This document shows positions 32,745-43,691 of a stretch of 64,000 nucleotides of DNA, one piece after another. The notes under the pieces were generated by a model that was not told the origin of the DNA, did no database searches, and worked only from the letters and a program-made list of their open reading frames with translations. Source of the DNA: Ustilaginoidea virens (taxonomy: Eukaryota > Ascomycota > Sordariomycetes > Hypocreales > Clavicipitaceae); contig NC_057321.1 in the NCBI RefSeq assembly GCF_000687475.1, positions 372,001-436,000 of the forward strand, in the 5' to 3' direction. A program made the position numbers and the translations under genes. Positions within the stretch are counted from its first letter, which is position 1; each line of letters starts with the position of its first letter.

Positions 32745-33323
32745 CTTCTTTAGGGAAAATTTCATCCGTTTCTATATTGGGGTTACTATAGGGTTCGACC
32801 GGGCCTATTATATATCCGAATATCTCCCTATTTATCCTTAAATGCCTCTCGCGCTATAGTATCCTCGAAGTTCTTAAAAGGCTCTTAAGACGGCAAATCA
32901 TATCCCTTCCATTTTACCAATATATTACGCTTTCCGCCCCGACCCTAAGCGTTTTTTGCGGCTAATATCTCCTCGACTTTAAATTCCTTATATAGGGTAT
33001 TAGAGTCCTCTAGTAGGATTAGTAGGGGACCGGGCCTAATATCTATAAGTATTTAGCTCGGCAGCAGGTCGATAGCAGCATATTCTATAAGATTAATATA
33101 AAAGACCAGGTAAATACTATCGGGGATATCGAGTTAGATATTAAGCGGGGATGTAATAGCTATAATAGTATACTTTGCAGATACTTAGTTGAGCTTCTTA
33201 TAGGGCTGGTTAGTTTTAATATTCTATAGGCTTAGCTAAACTTGGTCCCCGATTTAGTAGCGCTCTGCTAGGCATTAGGAACGGTTTATTGCATCCTGCT
33301 GCTACTATTAAGTAAAGGCGATA
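32745..33323 (-). pseudogene. Gy2 pol relic, carboxy end with chromodomain
   Basis: Minus-strand translation gives a chromodomain at about 32840-33000 (LVKWKGYDLPS, then EPFKNFEDT) and the integrase carboxy-terminal region up to 33323. The chromodomain Trp and Tyr positions are kept, better than in Gy1. The 15 bases 33309-33323 are the LINE target site; the frame continues at 39136. Confidence 0.85.
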
Positions 33324-33469
33324 AAAAAAAACTCTTCGCGATTTCGCCCGCACCTAGGTAGCGGCATAGAACCGCCTCTAAAATCAATTCTGACAATCCT
33401 AATCGCTTCCTCTCGTCTGTTTACCCCCCTCGCCTATAGCACATCGCGTCTAGGGAGTAGGCGCAATAG

Positions 33470-34920
33470 GCACGAATAAAGTAATAGATATCGATAGAGG
33501 GAATAAGGGCGGCATTGCATACAGCCGCTATAACCCTACTACTATAATCGCGAACAGCACGCAATATAACTAGACCGAAACCGAGCCTGCCTAAGAGTAG
33601 ATGCGACCTACTGCTATTATAATTAAAGAATCGATGAAAAAGCTCTAGGATTATATCCCCCTAATAGTATTAAGACGAGTGCGAGAAATCATAAAAATAG
33701 TAGCCGATGCAGCCCGCGGTAAGGCTACCTTAGACCCTATCGGTACCTTTACTAATATAATTTCGAAGACTATCGAAAAAGCCGTTAAATCAGCCCTCTA
33801 AGATATCCCAAAATAAGCGCCAGCTACTATTTAGGCAAATATCGTGGCACGAGGATATACCGCTACTACTATACCACCCCAATATACTATCGCTCCCCTT
33901 CCGGTCCCGCCATATATCCATAGGGAAATTTTAATTAAAGGCAATAGTATTAGCGAGGTCCTATGCAACCAAATACCAATCGAAATTATAGATACCATTA
34001 ATAGAGCTACTACTAGGAACGCCGCGGTTACGGTATGCAGGCTACGCAATAGCGATACTATCGTTACCTTTATAAAAGAAGCAGTAAAAAGTCTTATCGC
34101 CGATACGACCTGGGTCCGACCCGCCTTTAGGCAGGAGGCAGAACTAAACTAATATTTATTCAGTCTTATTATTAAGAATTTCCCTATTAGCTATATAGCG
34201 AATATTGCAACTAAAGAAATCTGCTGAAACCTTATTAAAGCGAATAGAAAAGGCTTCGTTAGAGCCTCCCCCTGCCGCCTATATAGGACCGCTATGCATA
34301 TGCCCCTAATTATAGGCGTAAACTCTATTGACCTCGCTAATAAGCTCTATAAGTCTGGTATTATCTACCAGGTAGAGATATTCGAAGCTGAACCTTATAA
34401 TAACGCCCTATACCCCAAATAGTATTATAACTGCTTTAAGTTTAGATATATTGCGGCCTACTGCGTAGCGGCCTTGTGGTGCGGCCGATATAATACGGAA
34501 AAGCACCCGGAAGGGGAGTAGGCCTGCCTAATAGTCTCCTACGGATAAAAGGAGTTATACTTTAATTATAAAGGCCTGCACCTAGCATAGTCCTGCCTCT
34601 ATAGAACCTCGAACGAGCAGTAGGAATTAGCTAGGAATTCTTATACTAGCTAACCTAGGCTCTTTATAGCGCCTCCTGCAATATCTATAAATACTACTCC
34701 TATTACGGAATAGAACTAATGCAAAGTAGCTAGCGCTTTACCCCTAAGGGAACTGATCGAGCGTATTATCTTAAAAGGATCCTCCTTATATAAATATAGC
34801 TGCTGCCTTAGCCAAAGGGGCTCTATCTCTAGAGGAATATTTAATGCCAGACTAAACTATACTTTTACTATATTTTTATAACCGGTCCTAATACTAGGAT
34901 AGACTGGGACCCTATTGGCC
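33470..34920 (+). pseudogene. LINE ORF1 (gag-like) relic
   Basis: One frame can be followed from about 33480. A helical basic stretch (IKESMKKL, RRVREIIKIVADAARG) is followed at 33844-34152 by the longest open part, with PPYIHREILIKGNSI, a run of about 40 residues containing VTVCRLRNSDTIVTF, and WVRPAF. This is the RNA-binding layout of Tad/I-type ORF1. A CCHC-like region near 34425-34510 (YYNCFKFRY, YCVAALWCGRYNTEKHPEGE) would be the zinc knuckles. Stops after 34150 are dense. The start codon is not certain. ORF1 protein coats element RNA. Confidence 0.75.
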
Positions 34921-34929
34921 CTAGAGTCC

Positions 34930-37900
34930 GCACCTGCTCCGGCCCTAACCTCTGCCTCTACTATAACTACCGATATACCGCCGCTATTAACCCCTACGCA
35001 CCCATCCGTATAATATTAGTCTTTTATTAGAATATATAGAAGAAAACCTCCCTTATATAAATAGCGCTCTACTATTAAAGCGAACCTAATATTATAGCAA
35101 TCTAAGAACCCGCCGCGCCTAGCTATGCCCCGCTAAGCCTAAGCCTTAGTAAGTATATATTAGTAGCCTATAGCGGACGAGCGGCGATATATATCTATAA
35201 GCGGTACGGTCCTAGTATATAAACTACTAAAAAAGGACCTAACTAGTATAAGGTCCGCCTCCTTAAAACCGATATTTACTCTATCTACTCCCTAGGCTAT
35301 AAATACAACTAGACTACCCCTCTTATAGACCTCATAAGGCTCCTACCCCGACCCTAAAGCATATTTATTAGGGACTTTAATATATACTATCCCTTATAGG
35401 ATAGCTTAAATAGAACCTCACCTAGTATTAATACCCTTTTCGACCTTACGATATAGTAGAGACTCAGCCTAGCGACCCCCTGCAGCAAAATCATACGGTA
35501 TATGCTAAGTAAAAGAAACAGCACTATAGACTATGCCTAAGTTATATAAGACCTTACTATTAAGTACCTCGGCAATATAGACCTCGCCGGGTCTGATTAT
35601 ATCCTATAGTTTATCCGTATCGACACTAGCAACCTATAAGCCGCTAAAGCCTACCCAAAAAATAGCTAGAAATCCCTTAACCGATACCTCGCTTAGGTAG
35701 AAACTAAAAACCGCTTTATACCTGCCGCTATTACAGCCCCGCTTAGCTCTTCTAAAGAAATAGATATATACACTAAATAGCTTATTTGCTAACTCTAAGA
35801 AATTGCAGATATCGCGGCCCTAAAGAAAACCCCTAGAGCCCCCGCTATAGAACTGTAGTAAAATAACCGCATAAAAATAGCCGCTATCGCCGCAAAGAAA
35901 GCGTACTAGAAGTAGGCAGTACGCTATATCCCTAAAAACTATAAGGCTGCCTAAGATGCAAGAGCTACCTAAACCTGGGTTATATAAGAAGAGCGATAAT
36001 ACTCCTAGAGAGAGGCATTAAGGAAAGCTATAGTATAGAATATAGACTTTTAGTCCTTAGAACGATAGGCTAAACTATATAATGGCCTCCCCCCTAAGTC
36101 TAAGGAGATTCTACTATTTAAATACGCTAGCCCTAGCCACCCCTTAGTAACTATATATAGCGAAAAAGTATAGGTCCTCGCTTAATATTTCTTCCCCTAG
36201 TCCTACGCAATATTTAAGGATATACTAGACCTAACCTTCCCTTAATTCGCTAATATAGAATTCCCGCTATATAAGAGATTTATATATAAAAAGGTCTGCA
36301 CCGCCCTTTACTATATAGCCAGCTAAAAGGCCCCCAGACTAGATAGGCTACCTATAAGATTCCTTAAGGCATACGGCCCCCCCTTAATTATAGCTCTTAC
36401 CTACCTTTTTAATAAGTCCTGCTGTATTAAGCACTACCCGGCTTAGTTTTAAGAGGCTTATATAGTTATACTAAAAAAGCTAGGAAAGAAACTAGAGGAA
36501 TACTTTAAAGCGGGAGGCTAAAAACTAATATCCTTACTTAACCTAACTAGTAAAGTCCTAAAAGCCGTAATAGCGCGCCGGCTTACTGCTGCCCTTAAGG
36601 AGGGCAATCTATTCCTAGACCTTTAGATAAGAAATAGAGCCAACTATTCTATAGATATAGCCCTTAATACTCTCGTGGAAATAGTTTGCATAGTATAGCA
36701 TTATAGTAGGATCGCCTCGCTCCTCTAGCTTAATATATCTATAGCCTTTAATATAGTGAATTATATTTGACTTACCTACCTACTCTTAGAAAAGGGATTG
36801 CTGCTATAAATTATAGTATAAGTCTATAGCTTTACCGACTCTCGTATAATGCGAATTTACTTTAAGGGCAAATTAACTAATAACCTACCTATTACCGCTA
36901 GGGTCCTATAAGGGTCTCCCCTCTCCCCTATCCTTTTCCTAGTCTATATTATATTACTCTACGAAAGGCTTAAAGAAGTAGCCTCTACTATTACCCTAGG
37001 GTTCGCAGATAATACTAATATTATAGTATATAGGAGGAGTATAGGGGAGATCTAGACCCTATTCGAAAAGGTATAGACGATCTATAAAGAGTAGTCTAAG
37101 TAAGCTAGGCTTAATTTTAACCTAAGGAAGAGTAAGCTTATCTATTTTACGCACGCCTATAAGGCGGATAAGACGCTAGTCCGACTCGGGACTATAACGA
37201 TTTAGCTAAAGTAGTACGCCTATTTCCTAGGGGTTAAGATCTACTGAAAACTTTAGTAGCGTAAATACTGCGCAAAAATAGCTAAAAAGCTTAAGCAATA
37301 GCGACTCGCCCTTACGGCGATAGTAGCCTCTATATAGGGATATTAATATAGGGAGGCCCGATTAGTCTATATGCAGGTTATTTATACTATTATCGCCTTT
37401 GGCGCGGGAGTTTAGCATACCCCTACTGCCCCCGGCGGGGTAGTAAAAGGTATCGCAAAATCACTAACTATAGAATAATTATCTTACCTTCGAACTATTA
37501 CTAGGGCCTTTAAGGCTATATTAATAAATATCCTCGAGATTAAGGCGGTTACGCCACCTATCGACTTATACCTAAATTATATCTGCTAGCGATTCTTAGA
37601 AAGGATAGTAAAGATTAAGATAGCTAAGCGAATTAACCGCGCCTCTGCTATAGTAATAGTGATACTTTGATACTATTGGCGGAGCGACTATAAAAGACCC
37701 TAGATATATATCCCGTTCTTAGAACTCGACCTATAGTAGCTAATAGCCGAAGAATGCCTGGCAAAAGAATGGCTTATTAGGTAGTCTAAATACCAAGCCG
37801 CCGTAAGAGCAAGATAGCGGCAGTATAGGCCTATAGCGGCAGAGAGGGCCCCAGACTTCTAATCTATAGCTATAATAATTCAGCTCTATAATAGCCTCCT

Positions 37901-38340
37901 TAAATATAAATCGGCCATACTTACCTAGCTTTATATAGAAAAGATCGGACTAAACTCCTTCCTCTACTAGCGCTAAGTCCCTACTATACCTTTGCCTCTT
38001 TACTAATGCGGGGAGGCCCCTAAAGACTATTATCACCTAATCCTCTCTTGCCTAAAATATAAATAATAGCGCTAATAGCTGCGCGGGACCGGCCTAAGCC
38101 TCTTCTGAGACCGCTAAGGGATCTCTATTACCTTTAATAAGCTAAGCCTCGCCCGCTGACTTATATACTAGATCTTTAGCCTCGACCGCCTCGACTAATT
38201 CCAGCTTACTTAATCGCTCTAGAGACCTGCCCCCGCAGAGGCACTAGGCCGACCCCGACCGCCTGATACCGCCCCTAATACCCAATAATAATATCCTGAC
38301 GCGGGAGAGAGGAGACGTAGCAGGCGGATAAACGTAATTA
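34930..38340 (+). pseudogene. LINE ORF2 relic: endonuclease and reverse transcriptase
   Basis: The apurinic-type endonuclease is marked by FIRDFNIYYPL near 35360-35395, matching the GDFNxHHP motif with Gly and His lost. The reverse transcriptase runs from about 36430 (YRPIS-like start, ARVLQGSPLSPILF near 36897) to the catalytic FADNTNI at 36999-37019, where the second Asp of FADD is Asn. The carboxy end has a Cys/His cluster near 37990-38070 (YQCGEAPKDYYHLILSCLKY), the zinc-binding tail known from fungal LINEs. TAG and TAA stops throughout. The protein would nick the target and copy RNA into DNA there. Confidence 0.85.
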
Positions 38341-39120
38341 ATTCTCAGCTACTCTAAAGCTATAATATCAATATCAGAGCCCCCCTCCCCCCCCCCCTCC
38401 CCCTCCCCCGCCGGCCCTCGTAATGGCCCCCCCTCCCTCTCCCCCCTCTCCCCCTCCCAACGGGGCTCAAGGGGATCATATATAGAAAAACAATGGCCAT
38501 ACAGAAAGGAAGAAAAAGGGATTAAGAAGTCGGGGGGCACCCGCACCTTTATATCTTCGCCCGATTAGAGGCCCCTACGCCCTTTCTTTACACTCGGCTC
38601 ACCCTAACCCCCGACCTAATACCGCTTGCCTTCTACTAAGCACCCCCCCTACAGCCGATTCGCCGCCGATGTGGCCCCAATAATAGAAAGTTCCCTTACT
38701 TTTGCTCTAATGCCCCCGCGCGATACGCACGCCGCACAGCCGGCGCGCGTACTATACAGCCGGCGCTGCCCCGCTCGTATAACCTCTACTTCACTTTCGA
38801 TTCATAGTGCACTAACCTAGGACCACCCCTCCCCTATAGATACTAGACCTACCTTTTTCCGGACCTACTTTCTCTAGATCGCTCTTGCACTCTTCCTAGT
38901 ACTGCCGCTAGGTACGATCCTAAGCGATAGTGTATCTACCTTCCCTATATGCCGGAAACCCGTCGGCCCCCCCGGGGGCCCGACTCCCCAATCGTTATAA
39001 TTATACTAGTAGGAAGGGTTTTCCCCCCGGACCTCGGGTTTTTCCCTTCCGGATTATTTGCCGGAGTACTAGATAGGCAATTCTAGCTTAGAATAGCCCC
39101 CTAGAGTAATTTAATAATAA
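38341..39120 (+). other. LINE 3' region, GC-rich and C-rich, non-coding
   Basis: Long C runs at 38379-38460 and a near-perfect palindrome GTCGG(C)7GGGGGCCCGAC around 38962-38984 stand out against the AT-rich surroundings. A second inverted pair (CCGGACCTCGGG...CCCTTCCGG) follows near 39035-39060. The open frames at 38349-38546 (minus) and 38626-38820 (plus) are by-products of the composition. It ends in TTTAATAATAA before the target copy. A structured 3' end recognised by the element's RT is possible. Confidence 0.65.
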
Positions 39121-39135
39121 TAAGTAAAGGCGATA

Positions 39136-42134
39136 GCGGCTTAGGCGAGTTCGCCCCCCTCCCGTATTATAGCTAGGAAGTGCGCTACCCGCCCCTTAGG
39201 GGTCGTTAGACTAGGCGTAATATTAGGGGAAGATACTATAATAAGAGAATCAAAGCTATTAAAGAGATAATCTAGGCTATATCTAGTGACTAAAGAAGTA
39301 CGGTTATTTAGAGTATATTAGTAAGTCGCGAGATATTAGGGCCAATTATACTAATCGAATACTATCTTAATACGTAAGATAGCCTAAACCTTTTAGTTTA
39401 TACGCTCTATACTACTATTAGTCTATAAATAGTAGGCAGTCGAAAGGAGTTATTCGATCTTAATAGCCTTATATATTATAGTCTAAAATTGCCCTACCTA
39501 GTCCGAGCCTCTATTACTAATAATCTAGGCAAGGAACCTATAGTACTGCTATTAGCAGTCTAGGAACTATTTTGCGCAATCTTCCGCTTACATCGAGTGC
39601 ATCGCCTTAAGCTAAATATACTTAGGTAGGCGGTCGGTAATAGCTATTAGGTAATGCAGGTCGGCGGTATTATAGGCTAAGAGGTCAGTTATAAAATCAA
39701 TAGAGATTTAAAACTAAAAACGATCTAGGATCGGTAAAAGCTAGAGTAGGCCCTATCGTAACTAATGGCTTTTATACGCCCTACGGTATTAGCAATTCCG
39801 AATAAATTAAGCCATTTTAGATAATATACTATTAAAGTAGTAGTCCTATTATAATAGTTAAAAGGTTATATTCTTCCTTAGGTGCCCTATAGTAGGGGAG
39901 TTATAGCATTATTAGATTACTATAGTTATTAGCGGCTTAAATAAAGGGAGCTAAATCTAGCCCTAGTAGAGCAGCGCTCTATAGGCATTTAGGGTATAAT
40001 CTGCAATCTACTCTCTAGTCTTTGCCTCTATAGGGAATTATCGTTTTTTATTTACTATAGCCTTCCACTAGACCTAATATAATTCGTCTTCAGCTATAGC
40101 TTAATCCTAAAATGCCTATAGGTGCGTATTAGTAAAGATTTAAGAGCCGCTAGATAAAGAGACTCTAATCGATAAGGCTACTATTAGTATATCCTCTATT
40201 ATACCTAGGTCTATAGTCGGCTGATCTCCTATTAGGTCCGGCTAAGCCTTTATCGGGTCTGCCTCTATAGTAGAGATAGATAGTAGTTAAAGGACTTAGC
40301 TAAACCTTAGTGCTATACTATCTGCCTTTTGCTTTTATCGCAAGAGTATATTAAGGCATTAGGCCTATAAGCTAGGCCGGTACTAAAGGTAGAAGTTAAA
40401 AAGGGCTAATGTCTTAGCCTATTACGCCTAATATTCTAATATCTCCTTTAGTCAGGCGAAATACTTAAGATTCTTATAGTCTATAAGGATTATAAATAAA
40501 GCAGTAATAGAATAGAATTTAGCCGATTACGCCTTAAGGCATAAGATAATAGTAAATAGCTCCTTATTATAAATAGTATAATTTTATTTAGCTTTCGTAA
40601 GCTATACCGAATAGTATATAATTAGGTAGAGCACTTTATCCTCCCCGATCTAAGAGAGGCAGCTACTAAGAGTTATACTAAAGCTATCCGCCTTAAAGAT
40701 TATTTCCTTCTTAGGGTCCTATTAAGCGAAAACTAGGTATAAAATAAAGTACTACTTAAGCGCTTAGAAAGCCGTTTCTTCCTCTTTAAGCTATTAAAAA
40801 AAGATACCCTTCTATATTAATTGAACTAAAAGTTTAGCTAGATAGGAAAAATTTAAAATAAAATCGCAATAGAAGTTTGCAAACCCTAGAAAGCTCTAAA
40901 TGCCCTATAATTTTATAAGGGCTTTTTACTCTTAAATCGCCTTAATTTTCTTAGGGTTTAAGCGGATCTCCTTTCCTGCTATAATAATATAGCCGAGGTA
41001 GTATACCTCCTTTACTGTAAAGTTATATTTATCTAGATCGAGATTTAGGCCGGTATCTTATAGATGCCTAAAAATAACCCTAATGCGGTCTATATATTCC
41101 TTCTGTAAGCCTCTAGTATAGACTAAAATATCGTCTAAATAAGTAATAGCAAAATCCCCTAATAAGTCCCCTAAAGCCCTATTAATATATCGCTAAAATA
41201 TCATAGGGGCCCTAATTAGACTAAAAGGGGTTACTAACCACTTAAAAAGACCGAAATAGGTCTAGAATGCGGTTAGGTATTTATCGCCCTCAGCAATATA
41301 GATCTTATAGAATATAGCGCAGATATCTACCTTTATAAACTACTTCGCCTATAATAGGGAATATAGCATCTCCTTAATTAAGGGAAGGGGATACTAATCC
41401 TATACTATAACCTTATTTAGGGCCCGGTAATCCATATAGAAGCGCTATCTACTATTTACTTTTCTTACGAGTAGGACTAATATTACCGCCGATAAGGAAC
41501 TTATATAGATCTATCCTTTATCTATAAGGTTAATTACCTATCTCTGAACCTTAAGTAACTAGTCCTATAGTATATTATATAGCGGTCCCTATAAGAGGTC
41601 GGGTGGCCCCCTATCTAAGGTCGGTTTAAGCTTAATATAGTAATTAAGCGTGCCTTAGTACGGTAGGAGGCTGCAGGCTTTCGCCTTATTAAAAAGGTCG
41701 GCGAAGTCCTAAAGCTTAAATAGTAGGGTCTATAGCTAGGCTAAAGGGGAAGCTAATTTTTTTACAATAAGAGTATAATATAGAGGATATATATAAGCTC
41801 CTATAGGCTTATATAGAAGAAAGAAGTCGAATTATCTTAAGTGCATACTACGCATTATAGTATATTGTAAAAGACCGATCTAAGAATATTAATCGCAATA
41901 GGCCTAAAGGATCGAATAATCAATTCCTTTATAAGTAGGCCGCTAATAGCTCTAATTCTTAATTAATGCCGCTTCGCCTATAATTCGATATTATAGTATT
42001 CTATCTAAAGCAACCCTAGGATAATATTATAGGTTAGGCTTAAGACGATATATAGTATTACAGCTAATAGCTATCTATTAATATCGATATCAATATAGAT
42101 AGTATAGGTGATTAAAGGGGTAATAGCTTATTAC
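39136..42134 (-). pseudogene. Gy2 pol relic, main part: protease to integrase core
   Basis: Read leftwards from 42134: end of protease; RT about 41700-40990, with the catalytic box YLDDILVYT intact at 41130-41141; RNase H about 40790-40430 (KNLKYF-type segment near 40450); integrase zinc region near 39900-39800 and core to about 39600; then carboxy region to the LINE junction. It aligns throughout with Gy1 pol. Stops are mostly TAG and TAA. It is cut at 42134 by Gy3, so the first part of pol and gag are missing. Confidence 0.85.
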
Positions 42135-42388
42135 TGTTACGGACTCGGGCTATGCCCGTGTTATGGATTGACTGGGGCTCGGGCTGCGCCCGTGCCTAGT
42201 CTAGGACGGATAATATAAGGTAGACGCGCGGGCCCATAGGGCAACGTTAGGGCTCTAGCCCGCGCAATATATGGATGTATATAGACTGCAGAAGGGACCC
42301 AATTCAGGCTCTTCTCCCTTCCTCTTTAGTTTTATTAATATATCTAATTAACGCCTATTCGCAGTCGCCCTAGGGCTAGTCTATTATA
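42135..42388 (+). repeat. 5' LTR of Gy3
   Basis: 254 bp, TGTTACGGACTCGGGC to GGCTAGTCTATTATA (final TACA changed to TATA). It aligns over its full length with the Gy1 and Gy5 LTRs and keeps the GACGCGCGGGCC block. Confidence 0.9.
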
Positions 42389-42440
42389 ATTGATAAAACT
42401 CTCTTAACCCTTATTGTTATATTATATATAACTGCCAATA

Positions 42441-42889
42441 ATAGATATAGGACCCTTATAGAACACTATATGCTTAGATGATGCCTGATGCGCCTCCACT
42501 CGTTAATAGGCCGCTTAATAGGAGTCAATTACTAATACTATAGAAGTCCTTAATATAAGGTTCTAAGAATAGTTATCCTAAAGCCAGGAGAGTAAGCGTT
42601 AGATGTATACTTAGGCTGAATAGACTAAGCGTCGGATATAGGCTCTTATCGACTAAATGCAATAATAATTATTGTTAGCCCCTATAATAACCCCTAACCG
42701 GTCTTAGACTGATTCTATCCTAACCCTAGAGGAAACCTAACCTAAGCGTAAGCTGATACCAATTGGGGAACCCTTTAATAGTAAAAAGGCTATATTTACT
42801 ATATAGAAGACCTTTATAGAGCATAAATTAGGGAATTTGGGACTTTATTAGTAACGATAAGACCTAATAGATATTTATCTATTAGAACC
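42441..42889 (+). pseudogene. Gy3 gag relic, part 1
   Basis: Starts at ATA where Gy5 has ATG. It aligns with Gy5 gag up to the stretch before the capsid core (FIYQNL, stop included). Several TAG and TAA codons. Its last five bases GAACC (42885-42889) are the Cp3 target duplication, and the frame continues at 50405. Confidence 0.75.
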
Positions 42890-43605
42890 TGTTGCAAAAT
42901 GGTGATTCAGAACACTGTTGGAAATGTACTGGATACCGACAGTGGCGTACAAGGCGTTGCAAAATAAAACAAAGAGCTGGTTAAAGATTTAAAGCGCACA
43001 AGAGGTTAACCAGAGCAAAGATGTCAGGGAAATCTAATTCTAATTGTTGGTGACTATTCTAGCTAGAAAGAGGGAATTTTGGGCATATTTCTACCATCTT
43101 GAAAAAGTGGTTGAAAATAATGAAAAACCGCAAAAATAGCGAAAAAACCCGACGAAAAGTCGGTCTGCCCAACCGTGCCCAATATCCTACCCAATGCCTA
43201 CCCAACCAAGCCCAGTGGCTTATAGCGGTGTGCCGGATGCCCTATAACAGCCTGCCGTACGGGCCGGAAGCCCTATATCGGTCTGCCGTAAATGACCGGT
43301 GTAGCGGGTGACTGTATATAGAAGGCCGAAAGTGCTGGTATTAGCAAGGTTTGCCCATTTGGTAATCCCGTAGAAATGCGCCGCCTGTTGTGGGCCCTGT
43401 GGCCCGCTGTGACTGGCCACTGTGGCCGGCTGTGGGGCGCTGTGCCGGTGCCGTGACCGGCGCTGTGGCCCACTGTAATCGGCGTTGTGGGGCGCTGTGC
43501 CCCACTATAGCGCCTGGTATAGCCACCGCGATATCTCAACGCAGAGACGTCGTATAGTGGCGAGACCAGTACTAAAATACAGCTAAAAAGGCGCTGATTT
43601 TAACA
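42890..43605 (-). repeat. 3' LTR of Cp3
   Basis: 716 bp. About ten differences from the 5' LTR, all transitions (for example CGTATAGTGG/CGTATGGTGG and GATTTTAACA/GATTTCAACA). It contains a GC-rich stretch of GCTGTGGCC-like repeats at 43385-43500. Open frames at 43099-43539 are inside the LTR and recur at 49893-50369; they are not genes. Confidence 0.95.
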
Positions 43606-43691
43606 CCCCCTCTGATTAGTAACATGGCTAATCCTAGCGTTAGAATAAAAGAAAGAAACCCTGTAAAAAATCAGAAAAAAAGATGATAATA

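Larger units (their letters stand above)
33324..39120 (+). mobile_element. Tad-like non-LTR retrotransposon (LINE), full span
   Basis: About 5.8 kb flanked by the 15-base duplication TAAGTAAAGGCGATA (33309-33323 and 39121-39135), in the middle of Gy2 integrase. It has a gag-like ORF1 with a zinc-knuckle region, an ORF2 with endonuclease and reverse transcriptase, a GC-rich 3' region and a (TAA)n-like tail at 39107-39120. The variable-length duplication and tail are typical of target-primed reverse transcription. Both ORFs are heavily eroded. Confidence 0.9.
32484..42134 (-). mobile_element. Gy2: gypsy chromodomain element (minus), holding a LINE
   Basis: The 3' LTR (32484-32737), chromodomain, integrase, RNase H, RT and protease follow in minus-strand order, with the LINE inserted in the integrase carboxy region (33324-39120). 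The element breaks off at 42134 in the protease-coding region where the Gy3 LTR starts. Its gag and 5' LTR are not visible in the window. Confidence 0.9.

Noticed and set aside
38349..38820. ORFs of 65 and 64 codons in the C-rich region
   Set aside because: Low-complexity composition in the LINE 3' region; no homologous frame in a related element.
43099..43539. Open frames on both strands (70, 66, 88 and 61 codons)
   Set aside because: All within the Cp3 LTR, duplicated at 49893-50450; GC-rich repeat composition explains them.
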